Assembly: GCA_023415275.1 (NCBI GenBank)
Contig: JAEZLJ010000179.1
Coordinates: 1 to 22,588, forward strand
DNA from: Bacteroidota bacterium
GTDB lineage: Bacteria; Bacteroidota; Bacteroidia; Chitinophagales; Chitinophagaceae
DNA length: 22,588 bases
Reading direction: 5' to 3'
Part shown: piece after piece, positions 1 to 8,789 of the stretch
How positions within the stretch are numbered: the first letter of the stretch is position 1
How the letters are laid out: each line of letters opens with the position of its first letter
Notes under the pieces: generated by a model
The model's database searches: none
Seen by the model: the letters and a program-made list of their open reading frames with translations, nothing else
Told to the model about the DNA's origin: nothing
Translations under genes and position numbers: made by a program

Positions 1-490
1 CTTCCATATAGTTCAGGTAATTGGGTAGGCCGCTACGATGGTTCAGCAACATTTTAACTGTAATACCATCATATGGGAACTGAGGGAAGAATTTAGTCAA
101 TGAGTCATTTAAACCCAGCTTTCCTTCCTGCACCAATTTTAATATGGCTGCAGCTGTCATGGTCTTACTGGTGGATGCTATCTGGAAAGGTATATCTGCA
201 TTCAAAGAATCCTTTTGCCTGAGGTCATGAAATCCTACATAGTTTTCGTACACTATTTCACCATTCTTAGCCACGATGATGCCCCCATTGAAAGAACTTC
301 TATAAAGCGTATGCTTCAGCATATCTTCAACAGCATCATGATACTTTTGCTTTTCCTGCACACTAAGAGGTGGGAATAATGGTTCCTGGGTAACTGGCTC
401 CTGGATAGCTACCGGCTGGCTGCTTTGGGATGAAGATTGACAGCCCCACATAATACAAATGATCGCCCCGGAAAGAAGAAAGTTTTTCAA
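1..490 (-). CDS. Exported serine hydrolase, beta-lactamase/penicillin-binding-protein-like family (3' end outside window)
   Basis: About 163 N-terminal codons are visible; the gene runs off the left edge. No ATG fits the 5' end. The best start is TTG at 490-488, giving MKNFLLSGAIICIMWGC, a lipoprotein-type signal peptide with the lipidated Cys at residue 17. A low-complexity Ser/Gln/Pro linker follows, then a globular part containing FNGGIIVAKNGEIVYENYVG, the SxxK motif in IASTSKTMTAA (nucleophilic Ser and Lys), and the usual downstream LLNHRSGLPNYL. These are hallmarks of class C beta-lactamase-like serine hydrolases (PF00144), which include esterases, DD-peptidases and D-amino-acid amidases; the substrate cannot be told from this fragment. 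The YxN and later motifs lie outside the window. It is divergent from serA. The family is secure; the start codon is inference, and an in-frame ATG inside the signal (ATG TGG GGC TGT) would give too short a leader. Confidence 0.85.
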   Translation of the reverse strand, partial: MKNFLLSGAIICIMWGCQSSSQSSQPVAIQEPVTQEPLFPPLSVQEKQKYHDAVEDMLKHTLYRSSFNGGIIVAKNGEIVYENYVGFHDLRQKDSLNADIPFQIASTSKTMTAAAILKLVQEGKLGLNDSLTKFFPQFPYDGITVKMLLNHRSGLPNYLNYME

Positions 491-576
491 AAGATGTTTA
501 TTTATATGAATTGGATATCGTATAAAATTATAATTTAAGTCCGCAAAAACAAATCCAATTTGTTAATTCCTGCGTC

Positions 577-604
577 CTTGTTTTTTTATTATTCCTCATA
601 TTTG
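577..604 (+). promoter_or_regulatory. Possible Bacteroidota-type promoter for serA
   Basis: CATATTTG at 597-604 matches the Bacteroidota -7 element TAnnTTTG in all but the first base, and CTTG at 577-580 could serve as the -33 TTTG element with a 16-nt spacer. The -7 element ends only 4 bp before the serA ATG at 609, so transcription from here would start about at the start codon and give a leaderless or nearly leaderless mRNA. Both elements are degenerate, so this is a weak call. Confidence 0.25.
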
Positions 605-608
605 CAAG

Positions 609-1844
609 ATGGATGCCGCGCAAACGAGTTACCCCAAAGAAAAGATTAATATTTTATTACTTGAGAATGTTAGTGACGTAGCTGTAAAAAATTTCGTTAG
701 GCAGGGTTATTCACATGTTGAAAAGCTCACCAAAGCCTTGCCAGAAGCGGAGTTGATACAAGCTGTTAAAAATGTCCACTTATTAGGTATTCGCTCCAAA
801 TCACAGATAACAAAGGCTGTATTGGATGCTGCCGAGAAACTCCAGGCAATTGGATGTTTTTGCATAGGCGTGAACCAGGTAAACCTGGAGGCGGCTACAG
901 AGAATGGAGTGGCTGTGTTCAATGCACCTTATTCCAATACACGCTCAGTGGCAGAATTGGTAATAGGAGCCTCTATCATGCTGATCAGGAGAATACCAGA
1001 TAAAAATATGGCTGCCCATAAGGGTATCTGGCTCAAGGAATCAAGTGGCAGCTATGAGCTGAGAGGTAAGACCTTAGGAATTATAGGCTATGGCAATATA
1101 GGTACGCAGGTCAGCGTATTGGCAGAATCACTGGGTATGCGCGTGATCTTTTACGATATTGAAACCAAAATGCCACTGGGAAATGCAGAGGACATGAAGA
1201 GTCTGAAAGAAGTGCTGTCCCAGTCAGATATTGTGACCCTGCATGTACCAGAGACCAGCCAGACCAAAAACCTGCTGAACAAAACAAATCTTAAGTATTG
1301 CAAGAAAGGATCAATTATATTGAACTATGCCAGGGGAGAAGTGATTGAACTGAACGACCTCAGGAAATTCCTGGAAAGTGGTCATATTGCAGGTGCTGCC
1401 ATTGATGTCTTCCCTGTAGAACCAGAAAAGAACGGGGATCAATTTCTATCACCGCTACAGAACCTGCCCAACGTATTGTTAACACCACACATTGGAGGGT
1501 CTACGGAAGAAGCACAACAAAATATAGGTGAGGACGTCAGCAATAAATTATTAAACTACCTGGAAAAAGGAGTTTCGCTTGGATCTCACACTGTGCCAGC
1601 CTTGTCTTTGCCGCCACAGGAAGGTAGTCACAGGATCCTGCATATTCACCAGAATGTTCCTGGTGTTTTGTCAGAGATCAATAGTGCACTATCCGGTAAT
1701 AAGATCAACATCGTTGGCCAGTACCTGAAGACAAATGACAGTATTGGCTATGTAGTAGTGGACGTAGACAAACAATTGTCAAGAAAAGCCACACAATTAT
1801 TAAAGGAAGTACCTCACACTATCAAGGTGCGGCTTTTATATTAA
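609..1844 (+). CDS. serA: D-3-phosphoglycerate dehydrogenase SerA (with C-terminal ACT domain)
   Basis: Oxidises 3-phosphoglycerate to 3-phosphohydroxypyruvate with NAD+, the committed step of cytoplasmic L-serine synthesis. The 411-residue length and near-collinear sequence match the E. coli-type enzyme (410 residues). Visible landmarks are FCIGVNQV and FNAPYSNTRSVAELV in the substrate domain, the Rossmann glycine motif GIIGYGNIGTQ, and the dehydrogenase catalytic set Arg242 (NYARGEV), Glu271 (VEPEKNG) and His294 (LTPHIGGST), each two residues later than in the E. coli numbering. Residues about 340-411 form an ACT domain (HIHQNVPGVLSEINSAL...GYVVVDVD) ending in VRLLY, so feedback inhibition by serine is expected from the family. 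The ATG at 609 fits the E. coli N-terminus. No ser-pathway neighbours are seen; the gene stands alone between a divergent hydrolase and a convergent small gene. Confidence 0.97.
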   Translation: MDAAQTSYPKEKINILLLENVSDVAVKNFVRQGYSHVEKLTKALPEAELIQAVKNVHLLGIRSKSQITKAVLDAAEKLQAIGCFCIGVNQVNLEAATENGVAVFNAPYSNTRSVAELVIGASIMLIRRIPDKNMAAHKGIWLKESSGSYELRGKTLGIIGYGNIGTQVSVLAESLGMRVIFYDIETKMPLGNAEDMKSLKEVLSQSDIVTLHVPETSQTKNLLNKTNLKYCKKGSIILNYARGEVIELNDLRKFLESGHIAGAAIDVFPVEPEKNGDQFLSPLQNLPNVLLTPHIGGSTEEAQQNIGEDVSNKLLNYLEKGVSLGSHTVPALSLPPQEGSHRILHIHQNVPGVLSEINSALSGNKINIVGQYLKTNDSIGYVVVDVDKQLSRKATQLLKEVPHTIKVRLLY

Positions 1845-1861
1845 CCGGTCAGTGTCCTGTT

Positions 1862-2338
1862 TTACAGGGACCTGGCAGCCAATGAATCCTGCATAATTTT
1901 TTCGCGTGCAGTTTTTGTCCAATCAATGATCAATTTGCGCTGGGCATCATTCAATTTGGCATCTTTATGTATCCATAAATAGGAATCCAATGGCATTTCG
2001 TGCTTATCTATTTGCTCATCGATTTCCTTCATTTTCTTATCCTTTCTTTTGAAGGTCCCTGTAGAGAAGGTAGAGAAGTTTAATTCCCTTTTGCCTTCAT
2101 TGATGTGGTTATTCAGCCACCAGTTGACAGGCGTGATCTTACTGTACCATGGATAATCGGTATGGTTAGAATGGCAATCATAACAAGAGACCTTTAGAAG
2201 GCTCATAACTGTATCGGGCACAGCAATTGTATGTGTGATATCAGTAGCAGATTCGGGCGTGCCATTATTATGTGGAGGCTGTATAAATTGGATCAGGACC
2301 AGGAATATCACAACGCCTATCAATATTTTAGTTCTCAT
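1862..2338 (-). CDS. Small membrane-anchored haem-binding domain protein (CxxCH)
   Basis: A 158-residue protein with one hydrophobic N-terminal segment (residues about 5-19), acting as a signal anchor or uncleaved signal, then a periplasmic domain. It contains CYDCHSNHTDYPWYSKITP, a single c-type CxxCH haem-attachment motif at residues 52-56, followed by PVNWWLNNHINEGKRELNFS. This arrangement is typical of the Bacteroidota haem_bd domain (PF14376), often found near cytochromes or as a stand-alone protein. The role is probably periplasmic redox or haem binding, but no partner is encoded nearby. The stop lies 17 bp from the serA stop in convergent orientation. Family assignment is by motif recognition; physiological function is unknown. 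Confidence 0.85.
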   Translation of the reverse strand: MRTKILIGVVIFLVLIQFIQPPHNNGTPESATDITHTIAVPDTVMSLLKVSCYDCHSNHTDYPWYSKITPVNWWLNNHINEGKRELNFSTFSTGTFKRKDKKMKEIDEQIDKHEMPLDSYLWIHKDAKLNDAQRKLIIDWTKTAREKIMQDSLAARSL

Positions 2339-2571
2339 CGTCTGTTTTATTGACTAATTTAATTAAATACTAGTTCCGTAAAGATAAAATGTTAAAGCCG
2401 TGAAGGAGTTGTTCAATATTTCACATAAAGGCATTTTAATTGTGAACTGAGGAATACCAGGATAAGAAAGCAAAAATGAAGCCTCAGAAGCCTGTAAGGG
2501 TTTTACATTAATTCTTGTTTTTTAAAGAAAAAACACAGGTAATTAGCTCGTAAAATATTTAAAACGAAACA

Positions 2572-2600
2572 TTTAGTATAGTAATTTTTTATTAGGTTTG
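2572..2600 (+). promoter_or_regulatory. Putative Bacteroidota promoter of the large hybrid kinase gene
   Basis: TAGGTTTG at 2593-2600 is a perfect match to the Bacteroidota -7 consensus TAnnTTTG. TTTA at 2572-2575 sits 17 bp upstream and could be the -33 element (consensus TTTG). The start codon follows at 2623, leaving a leader of roughly 15-20 nt with no purine-rich Shine-Dalgarno sequence, as is usual in this phylum. The rest of the 2339-2571 intergenic DNA is AT-rich, and I see no operator-like palindrome in it. Confidence 0.5.
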
Positions 2601-2622
2601 AATCTAATTTCACCACTTAACT

Positions 2623-5600
2623 ATGGGTACCAGAAAATCGAAAACCAATGGTGTAACAGCTTCACCAGAATCCTCTATTTTAGAAAAAGTAACGCCTAAA
2701 ACTAAAGCTTCCAATGGTTCTCAGGCTTCTAAAGTTTCCAGGACCATTTCTTCTGAATTTGATGGCATGATCGACCAGCGTCAATTGCTGGCCGTATTGT
2801 CGCAGGTCAAAAATGGCAACTTTTCTATCAGGGTGCCAAATGACCAGATAGGTGTGACTGGAAAGATCTACGATACACTTAATGATATAATAGCGCTCAA
2901 CGAAATACTGGTTCAAGAATTAAACCAGGCCCGTAAAATCATTGGAAAGCAAGGTAAATTAAACCATAGGGTAGAATTGCCAAGGCTGGCCGGAGGGTCA
3001 TGGAGTACAGCTGTTGATTCTATCAATAGCCTGATATCTGACCTTGTGCACCCTACTATCGAGATAGCCCACGTAATTTCTTCTGTGGCAAAGGGTAATC
3101 TTTCACAGGAGATGCCATTAAAAATAGGTGATCACCTTTTGCAGGGTGAATTTGCCCGGATTGCATCTGAGGTGAACGACATGGTGAAGCAGTTGAACCT
3201 GTTCTCCATGGAGGTTACGCGTGTGGCCAGGGAGGTGGGATCTGAAGGTAAATTGGGAGGCCAGGCCAAGGTAAAAGGCGTGGCTGGTGTGTGGAAGGAC
3301 CTGACAGATTCGGTGAACCAGATGGCGGGTAACCTGACAGCGCAGGTACGTAACATCGCTGAAGTGACTACCGCGGTGGCGAAAGGTGACCTTAGTAAAA
3401 AGATCACGGTGGATGTGCAGGGCGAGATCCTGGAATTAAAGAATACCATCAATACGATGGTGGACCAGTTGAACTCATTCTCTTCTGAGGTGACCCGTGT
3501 GGCCAGGGAGGTGGGTACGGAAGGAAAATTAGGTGGACAGGCCGAAGTACCTGGAGTAGCAGGTACCTGGAAGGATTTGACGGACTCTGTGAACCAAATG
3601 GCCTCTAACCTTACCGGACAGGTGCGTAACATCGCAGAGGTGACTACGGCTGTGGCAAGGGGTGACCTTTCGCGTAAGATCACCGTGGATGTAAAAGGAG
3701 AGATTCTTGAGTTGAAGAATACCATCAATACGATGGTGGACCAGTTAAACTCATTCTCTGCGGAGGTAACAAGGGTGGCCAGGGAAGTAGGATCTGAAGG
3801 AAAGCTGGGTGGCCAGGCTACTGTAAAAGGAGTGGGTGGTGTATGGAAAGATTTGACAGATAACGTAAACCAGCTGGCTGGTAATCTTACCGTGCAGCTT
3901 CGTGACGTATCAAAAGTGGCCACCGCTATTGCCAACGGTGACCTTACCCAAAAGATCACGGTGGATGTGAAAGGAGAGATATTGCAGATCAAGGATGTGA
4001 TCAACAGGATGGTGGACCAGTTGAACTCCTTTGCCTCCGAGGTAACCCGTGTGGCCCTTGAGGTGGGTACGGAAGGAAAACTGGGAGGCCAGGCCAAGGT
4101 ACAGGGAGTAGGAGGAACCTGGAAGGATCTGACGGATTCTGTGAACCAGATGGCCTCTAACCTAACCGCCCAGGTGCGAAATATTGCAGAAGTAACTACC
4201 GCGGTGGCCAATGGTGATCTTTCTAAAAAGATCACGGTGGACGTTGCGGGTGAAATATTGGAATTAAAGAAGACCATCAATACGATGGTGGACCAGTGGA
4301 ACTCCTTTGCCTCCGAGGTAACCCGTGTGGCCCTTGAGGTGGGTACGGAAGGAAAACTGGGAGGCCAGGCAAAGGTACAGGGAGTAGGAGGTACCTGGAA
4401 GGATTTGACCGAATCAGTAAACCAGATGGCCTCTAACCTAACCGCCCAGGTGCGAAATATTGCGGAGGTAACTACAGCGGTGGCTAAAGGAGATCTTTCG
4501 CGTAAGATCACCGTGGATGTAAAAGGAGAGATCCTTGAGTTGAAGAATACCATTAACACGATGGTGGACCAGTTAAACTCATTTGGTTCCGAGGTGACCC
4601 GTGTGGCCAGGGAAGTAGGTTCTGAAGGAATGTTGGGAGGCCAGGCAGATGTACCGGGTGTGGAAGGACTTTGGAAAGATCTGACCGACTCTGTAAATAA
4701 AATGGCCTCTAACCTGACAGGACAGGTGCGAAACATTGCCGAGGTAACAACGGCGGTGGCTAACGGTGACCTGTCGCGTAAAATTGAAGTGGATGTAAAA
4801 GGAGAGATCCTTGAGTTGAAGAATACTATCAATACCATGGTGGAACAGCTCCGGGCCTTTGCCTCCGAGGTAACACGTGTGGCAAGGGAAGTGGGTACGG
4901 AGGGTAAACTGGGAGGCCAGGCCAATGTGCCGGGAGTAGGTGGAACCTGGAAGGATCTTACCGATTCTGTAAATGGTATGGCGGGCAACCTGACCGCCCA
5001 GGTGCGTAATATTGCGGATGTGGCCATTGCTGTGGCAAACGGTGATATGAGTAAAAAGATCACGGTGGACGTAAGAGGAGAGATCCTGCAATTGAAAGAA
5101 ACCCTGAACACCATGGTGGACCAGCTCAGGGCCTTCGCCTCCGAGGTTACGCGTGTGGCTCGAGAGGTAGGTTCAGAAGGTAAATTGGGTGGACAGGCCT
5201 TCGTGCCTGGGGTTGCCGGAACCTGGAAAGATCTGACAGACTCAGTGAACCAGATGACGGGTAACCTGACCCTTCAGGTACGTAATATCGCAGAGGTGAC
5301 CAAGGCCGTGGCTTCGGGTGACCTTTCCAAAAAAGTAACTATCGATGTAAAAGGAGAGATCCTTGACCTGAAAAATACCATCAATACGATGGTGGACCAG
5401 CTGAACTCATTTGCCTTCGAGGTAACAAGGGTGGCCAGGGAGGTAGGTACAGAAGGTAAACTGGGAGGACAGGCTGAAGTGCAGGGTGTGGCCGGAACCT
5501 GGAAGGACCTTACTGACTCAGTAAACATGATGGCCTCTAACCTTACCAACCAGGTAAGGGGAATTGCCAAGGTGGTAACTGCTGTGGCAACCGGTAACCT

Positions 5601-8600
5601 GAAGCAAAAACTATCCATTGTATCTAGGGGTGAGGTAGCCCAGTTGACAGAAACGATCAATGAAATGATTGATACACTGGCGGTGTTTGCTGACCAGGTA
5701 ACAACGGTGGCCAGAGAAGTAGGTGTAGAAGGAAGATTGGGTGGACAGGCTTCTGTACCAGGTGCTTCCGGTATCTGGAAGAACCTCACGGAAAATGTGA
5801 ATCAGCTTGCAGAAAACCTTACTACTCAGGTACGTGCGATCTCAGAAGTAGCCTCGGCGGTAACCAAGGGTGACCTTACCAGGATGATCCGCGTGGAGGC
5901 AAAAGGCGAGGTGGAAGAGCTGAAAGATACCATCAACCAGATGATCGCTAACCTAAAAGAGACTACCTTACTGAACCAGGAACAGGACTGGTTAAAGTCA
6001 AACCTTGCCAAGTTTACCCAAATGCTTCAAGGTCAAAAAGACCTTAATACCGTAACCCGGAGGATTCTGTCAGAATTGGCACAGGTGGTAAATGCTCAAC
6101 AGGGTATGTTCTATATCCTGGAGCAGGACGAAAATGAGCAGAATAAAAAACTAAAGTTGTTCTCTGCCTATGCATTTAATGATGAGTTAACTATTAATAA
6201 GGAGTTTTCTTTAGGCCAGGGCCTGGTAGGCCAGGTGGCTGTGCAGAAAGAAAGGATACTGCTAAACAATGTTCCTAAAGATTATATAAGGATCAGTTCC
6301 GGTCTCGGTGAGTCCAACCCGGCCAGTGTAATTGTGTTGCCTGTACTGTTTGAGACCCAGATCAAAGCGGTGATAGAACTGGCATCATTTGATGAATTCA
6401 GTGAAACCCACCTGGATTTCCTTGGCCAGTTGACCGAGTCCATTGGTATCGTATTGAACACCATTGAAGCCAACTCCAGAACGGAGGAATTATTGGAACA
6501 GTCCCAATCCCTGACTGAAGAATTAAGAAGGACGAACGAAGAATTACAAGATAAGGCACACCTGCTGGTGAAACAAAAGGAAGAGGTGGAAGCTAAGAAT
6601 AAAGAAGTGGAAGAAGCGCGTAAGTCGTTGGAAGAGAAGGCGGAACAGCTGCAGCTTACATCTAAATATAAATCAGAGTTCCTGGCGAATATGTCTCACG
6701 AGTTGCGTACGCCATTGAACTCGCTGCTTATCCTGGCCCAACAACTTTACGAGAACAGGGAAGGAAATCTGTCCGAAAAACAGGTACGGTATGCCAAGAC
6801 CATTCACAGTTGCGGAGACGACCTTATTCAGCTGATCAATGATATCCTGGATCTGTCGAAGATTGAATCAGGTTATATTTCTACTGATTTCATCAACGTA
6901 CGGTTCAACGAGATCACCTCATTTGTGGAAACTACATTCAAACACGTTTCTGAGAGTAAGAACCTGAAATTTGGTATTGAGGTGGATAACCAGTTGCCGG
7001 ATGCCATGGAAACTGACGTTCAAAGGTTAAACCAGATCCTGAAGAACCTGCTTTCCAATGCCTTTAAGTTTACGGAGAAAGGAGGTGTACAGTTAAAGAT
7101 CTACGAGGCCCGGAAAAACTGGAAGCCCGGCAATGCCAGCCTGGACAATGCCCGCCGCGTGGTAGCTTTTGAAATCAAGGACAGCGGAATTGGAATTTCA
7201 AAAGATAAACAGAACATTATATTCGAGGCGTTTCAGCAGGCCGAAGGTTCAACCAGCCGGAAGTATGGTGGAACCGGCCTGGGACTTTCCATCAGCCGTG
7301 GTTTGGCAGACCTTTTAGGAGGTTCTATTGAGTTGGAAAGTGAATCTGGAACAGGAAGTACGTTTACCTTATTCCTGCCGATCAGTTATAATCCTTCCAT
7401 TATTAAGAAGGAAAAACAATCCAGCTTAACCATCAGTGAGTATAAACTGGCTGAAACTTCGGAGGATATGGCCATACAGTCAGTACCAACCATTAAAGTG
7501 GAAGCTAAAGACCTGGAAGGGCTGAATGAGATCATAAATGAAACAGGCGACGACAGGAACAATATATTTGGAAATGACCGTGTAGTGCTGGTGGTGGAGG
7601 ATGACCTTCGTTTTGCGAAGATCATGATCGACAAGGCACATGAAATGCAATTGAAGGTGGTGGTTGCCGGAAGCTTTGGGGAAGTTTTCGAACTCACCAA
7701 TAAGTACAATCCGATTGCTGTCACCCTGGATGTGAAATTGCCGGATGCCAGTGGTTGGAGAGTGCTCGACCTGTTTAAAAACGATATCAATTTCAGGCAC
7801 ATACCGGTTCACCTGATTTCCGGTGAAGAAAACCGTTTGCTGGCCATGCAACGCGGGGCCAGGAGCTTCAACCTCAAGCCATTAAAGAATGAAGACCTGG
7901 ATATTCTATTTAAGGATATAGTGCAATACCAGTTACATAAACCCAGGCACCTGCTCATTGTGGAGGACAACCAAATGGACTCTTCACAGATAGCCAGGAT
8001 CATGGATAATGGAGAACTGATTGACATCACCATTGCAGCTACAGGTAACGAAGGACTTCAACTCATATCAGAAAATCTGTATGATTGCATTATAGTTGAT
8101 TATATGCTTCCGGATATCAATGGGCTTGATTTTGTAAAGGAGATCAATAATATCAAGCGGTTCCAGATGACACCGGTGTTGATCTATTCTGCAAAGGATT
8201 TTTCACCAAAAGAAAAGACACAATTAAAGCAATATGCCAACAAGATTCTATTAAAAGATTTCAATTCCATGGAGCTCTTACTGGAAGAAGCTGTGCTGCA
8301 TATGCATATTGACCATAAGGATATGTTGCCAGAGAAGCAAAAGATTATTGAGAATCTGCGTTCTAAGGAAGATGTGCTTACCAACAAAACAATTCTTGTT
8401 GTGGACGATGATGTCAGAAACCTGTTTGCACTGACCACGGCTTTTGAACGTTATAATATCAATACCATTACAGCTGAAAGCGGACAGGAGGCCATTAACA
8501 TTTTGATGGAGAATCCAACTATTGAAATGGTATTAATGGATATCATGATGCCTGAAATGGATGGTTATGAAACTACCCAGAAGATCCGCAGGGAGCATAA

Positions 8601-8751
8601 GAATAACAACCTTCCGATCATTGCAGTCACAGCCAAGGCGATGAAGGGTGACAGGGAGAAATGTATTGAAGCAGGAGCATCTGATTATATTACCAAGCCT
8701 GTAAAAATAGACCAGCTTCTTTCACTGATGAGAGTATGGTTGTATAAATAA
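2623..8751 (+). CDS. Giant soluble hybrid histidine kinase: poly-HAMP array, GAF, HisKA-HATPase, three receivers
   Basis: A 2042-residue sensor kinase with no membrane segment. Layout: Ser/Thr/Lys-rich tail (about 1-45); two degenerate HAMP-like stretches (about 50-197); ten 92-residue HAMP-type repeats (198-1117); GAF domain (about 1130-1285); coiled coil (about 1290-1350); HisKA with phospho-acceptor His1359 in NMSHELRTPLNS; HATPase with N-box Asn1479 (LLSNAFKF), G1 Asp1520 (DSGIGIS) and G2 GGTGLGLS. Three receivers follow with predicted phospho-Asp 1703 (TLDVKLPD), 1826 (IVDYMLPD) and 1973 (LMDIMMPEMDG). The second receiver has LKDF where Lys-Pro is usual. There is no HPt domain or DNA-binding output, so phosphate must leave through another protein; the receiver-kinase 38 bp downstream is the obvious candidate. 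The architecture resembles fungal group III (Nik1/Os-1) kinases and bacterial relatives. The stimulus is unknown; a cytosolic signal sensed by the HAMP array or GAF domain is inference. Confidence 0.95.
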   Translation: MGTRKSKTNGVTASPESSILEKVTPKTKASNGSQASKVSRTISSEFDGMIDQRQLLAVLSQVKNGNFSIRVPNDQIGVTGKIYDTLNDIIALNEILVQELNQARKIIGKQGKLNHRVELPRLAGGSWSTAVDSINSLISDLVHPTIEIAHVISSVAKGNLSQEMPLKIGDHLLQGEFARIASEVNDMVKQLNLFSMEVTRVAREVGSEGKLGGQAKVKGVAGVWKDLTDSVNQMAGNLTAQVRNIAEVTTAVAKGDLSKKITVDVQGEILELKNTINTMVDQLNSFSSEVTRVAREVGTEGKLGGQAEVPGVAGTWKDLTDSVNQMASNLTGQVRNIAEVTTAVARGDLSRKITVDVKGEILELKNTINTMVDQLNSFSAEVTRVAREVGSEGKLGGQATVKGVGGVWKDLTDNVNQLAGNLTVQLRDVSKVATAIANGDLTQKITVDVKGEILQIKDVINRMVDQLNSFASEVTRVALEVGTEGKLGGQAKVQGVGGTWKDLTDSVNQMASNLTAQVRNIAEVTTAVANGDLSKKITVDVAGEILELKKTINTMVDQWNSFASEVTRVALEVGTEGKLGGQAKVQGVGGTWKDLTESVNQMASNLTAQVRNIAEVTTAVAKGDLSRKITVDVKGEILELKNTINTMVDQLNSFGSEVTRVAREVGSEGMLGGQADVPGVEGLWKDLTDSVNKMASNLTGQVRNIAEVTTAVANGDLSRKIEVDVKGEILELKNTINTMVEQLRAFASEVTRVAREVGTEGKLGGQANVPGVGGTWKDLTDSVNGMAGNLTAQVRNIADVAIAVANGDMSKKITVDVRGEILQLKETLNTMVDQLRAFASEVTRVAREVGSEGKLGGQAFVPGVAGTWKDLTDSVNQMTGNLTLQVRNIAEVTKAVASGDLSKKVTIDVKGEILDLKNTINTMVDQLNSFAFEVTRVAREVGTEGKLGGQAEVQGVAGTWKDLTDSVNMMASNLTNQVRGIAKVVTAVATGNLKQKLSIVSRGEVAQLTETINEMIDTLAVFADQVTTVAREVGVEGRLGGQASVPGASGIWKNLTENVNQLAENLTTQVRAISEVASAVTKGDLTRMIRVEAKGEVEELKDTINQMIANLKETTLLNQEQDWLKSNLAKFTQMLQGQKDLNTVTRRILSELAQVVNAQQGMFYILEQDENEQNKKLKLFSAYAFNDELTINKEFSLGQGLVGQVAVQKERILLNNVPKDYIRISSGLGESNPASVIVLPVLFETQIKAVIELASFDEFSETHLDFLGQLTESIGIVLNTIEANSRTEELLEQSQSLTEELRRTNEELQDKAHLLVKQKEEVEAKNKEVEEARKSLEEKAEQLQLTSKYKSEFLANMSHELRTPLNSLLILAQQLYENREGNLSEKQVRYAKTIHSCGDDLIQLINDILDLSKIESGYISTDFINVRFNEITSFVETTFKHVSESKNLKFGIEVDNQLPDAMETDVQRLNQILKNLLSNAFKFTEKGGVQLKIYEARKNWKPGNASLDNARRVVAFEIKDSGIGISKDKQNIIFEAFQQAEGSTSRKYGGTGLGLSISRGLADLLGGSIELESESGTGSTFTLFLPISYNPSIIKKEKQSSLTISEYKLAETSEDMAIQSVPTIKVEAKDLEGLNEIINETGDDRNNIFGNDRVVLVVEDDLRFAKIMIDKAHEMQLKVVVAGSFGEVFELTNKYNPIAVTLDVKLPDASGWRVLDLFKNDINFRHIPVHLISGEENRLLAMQRGARSFNLKPLKNEDLDILFKDIVQYQLHKPRHLLIVEDNQMDSSQIARIMDNGELIDITIAATGNEGLQLISENLYDCIIVDYMLPDINGLDFVKEINNIKRFQMTPVLIYSAKDFSPKEKTQLKQYANKILLKDFNSMELLLEEAVLHMHIDHKDMLPEKQKIIENLRSKEDVLTNKTILVVDDDVRNLFALTTAFERYNINTITAESGQEAINILMENPTIEMVLMDIMMPEMDGYETTQKIRREHKNNNLPIIAVTAKAMKGDREKCIEAGASDYITKPVKIDQLLSLMRVWLYK
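3214..5973 (+). repeat. Ten tandem 276-bp coding repeats (92-residue HAMP units)
   Basis: Ten consecutive units, each exactly 276 bp, begin at the codons for VT(R/T)VA(R/L)EVG and encode, in order, (S/T/V)EG-LGGQA, a WK(D/N)LT(D/E)-VN segment, an RxIxxVxxAV helix, GD(L/M), and a GE(I/V)xxLxxTIN-M helix. Units start at 3214, 3490, 3766, 4042, 4318, 4594, 4870, 5146, 5422 and 5698. Not one insertion or deletion breaks the register. Units 4 and 5 share an Arg-to-Leu change (VTRVALEVG) and a 72-nt stretch of identical DNA, which points to recent duplication or gene conversion. Units 9 and 10 are the most diverged and lead into the GAF domain. Confidence 0.97.
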
Positions 8752-8789
8752 TGAATAGCCTGGAAAGTATACATTAACGGAAAGATTCA

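Noticed and set aside
1856..1868. Hairpin CCTGT-TTT-ACAGG between serA and the haem-binding gene as a bidirectional terminator
   Set aside because: The stem is only 5 bp, has no T-run, and overlaps the stop of the minus-strand gene.
3132..5114. A 660-codon open frame on the minus strand inside the giant kinase gene
   Set aside because: It is the antisense shadow of the HAMP repeats: it repeats with the same 276-bp period, has Ser/Thr/Pro-rich low-information sequence and no domain, and the plus-strand frame has strong domain evidence.
3214..5973. Regular spaced repeats that could be mistaken for a CRISPR or satellite array
   Set aside because: The period is 276 bp, in frame, and encodes a coherent 92-residue protein unit throughout.
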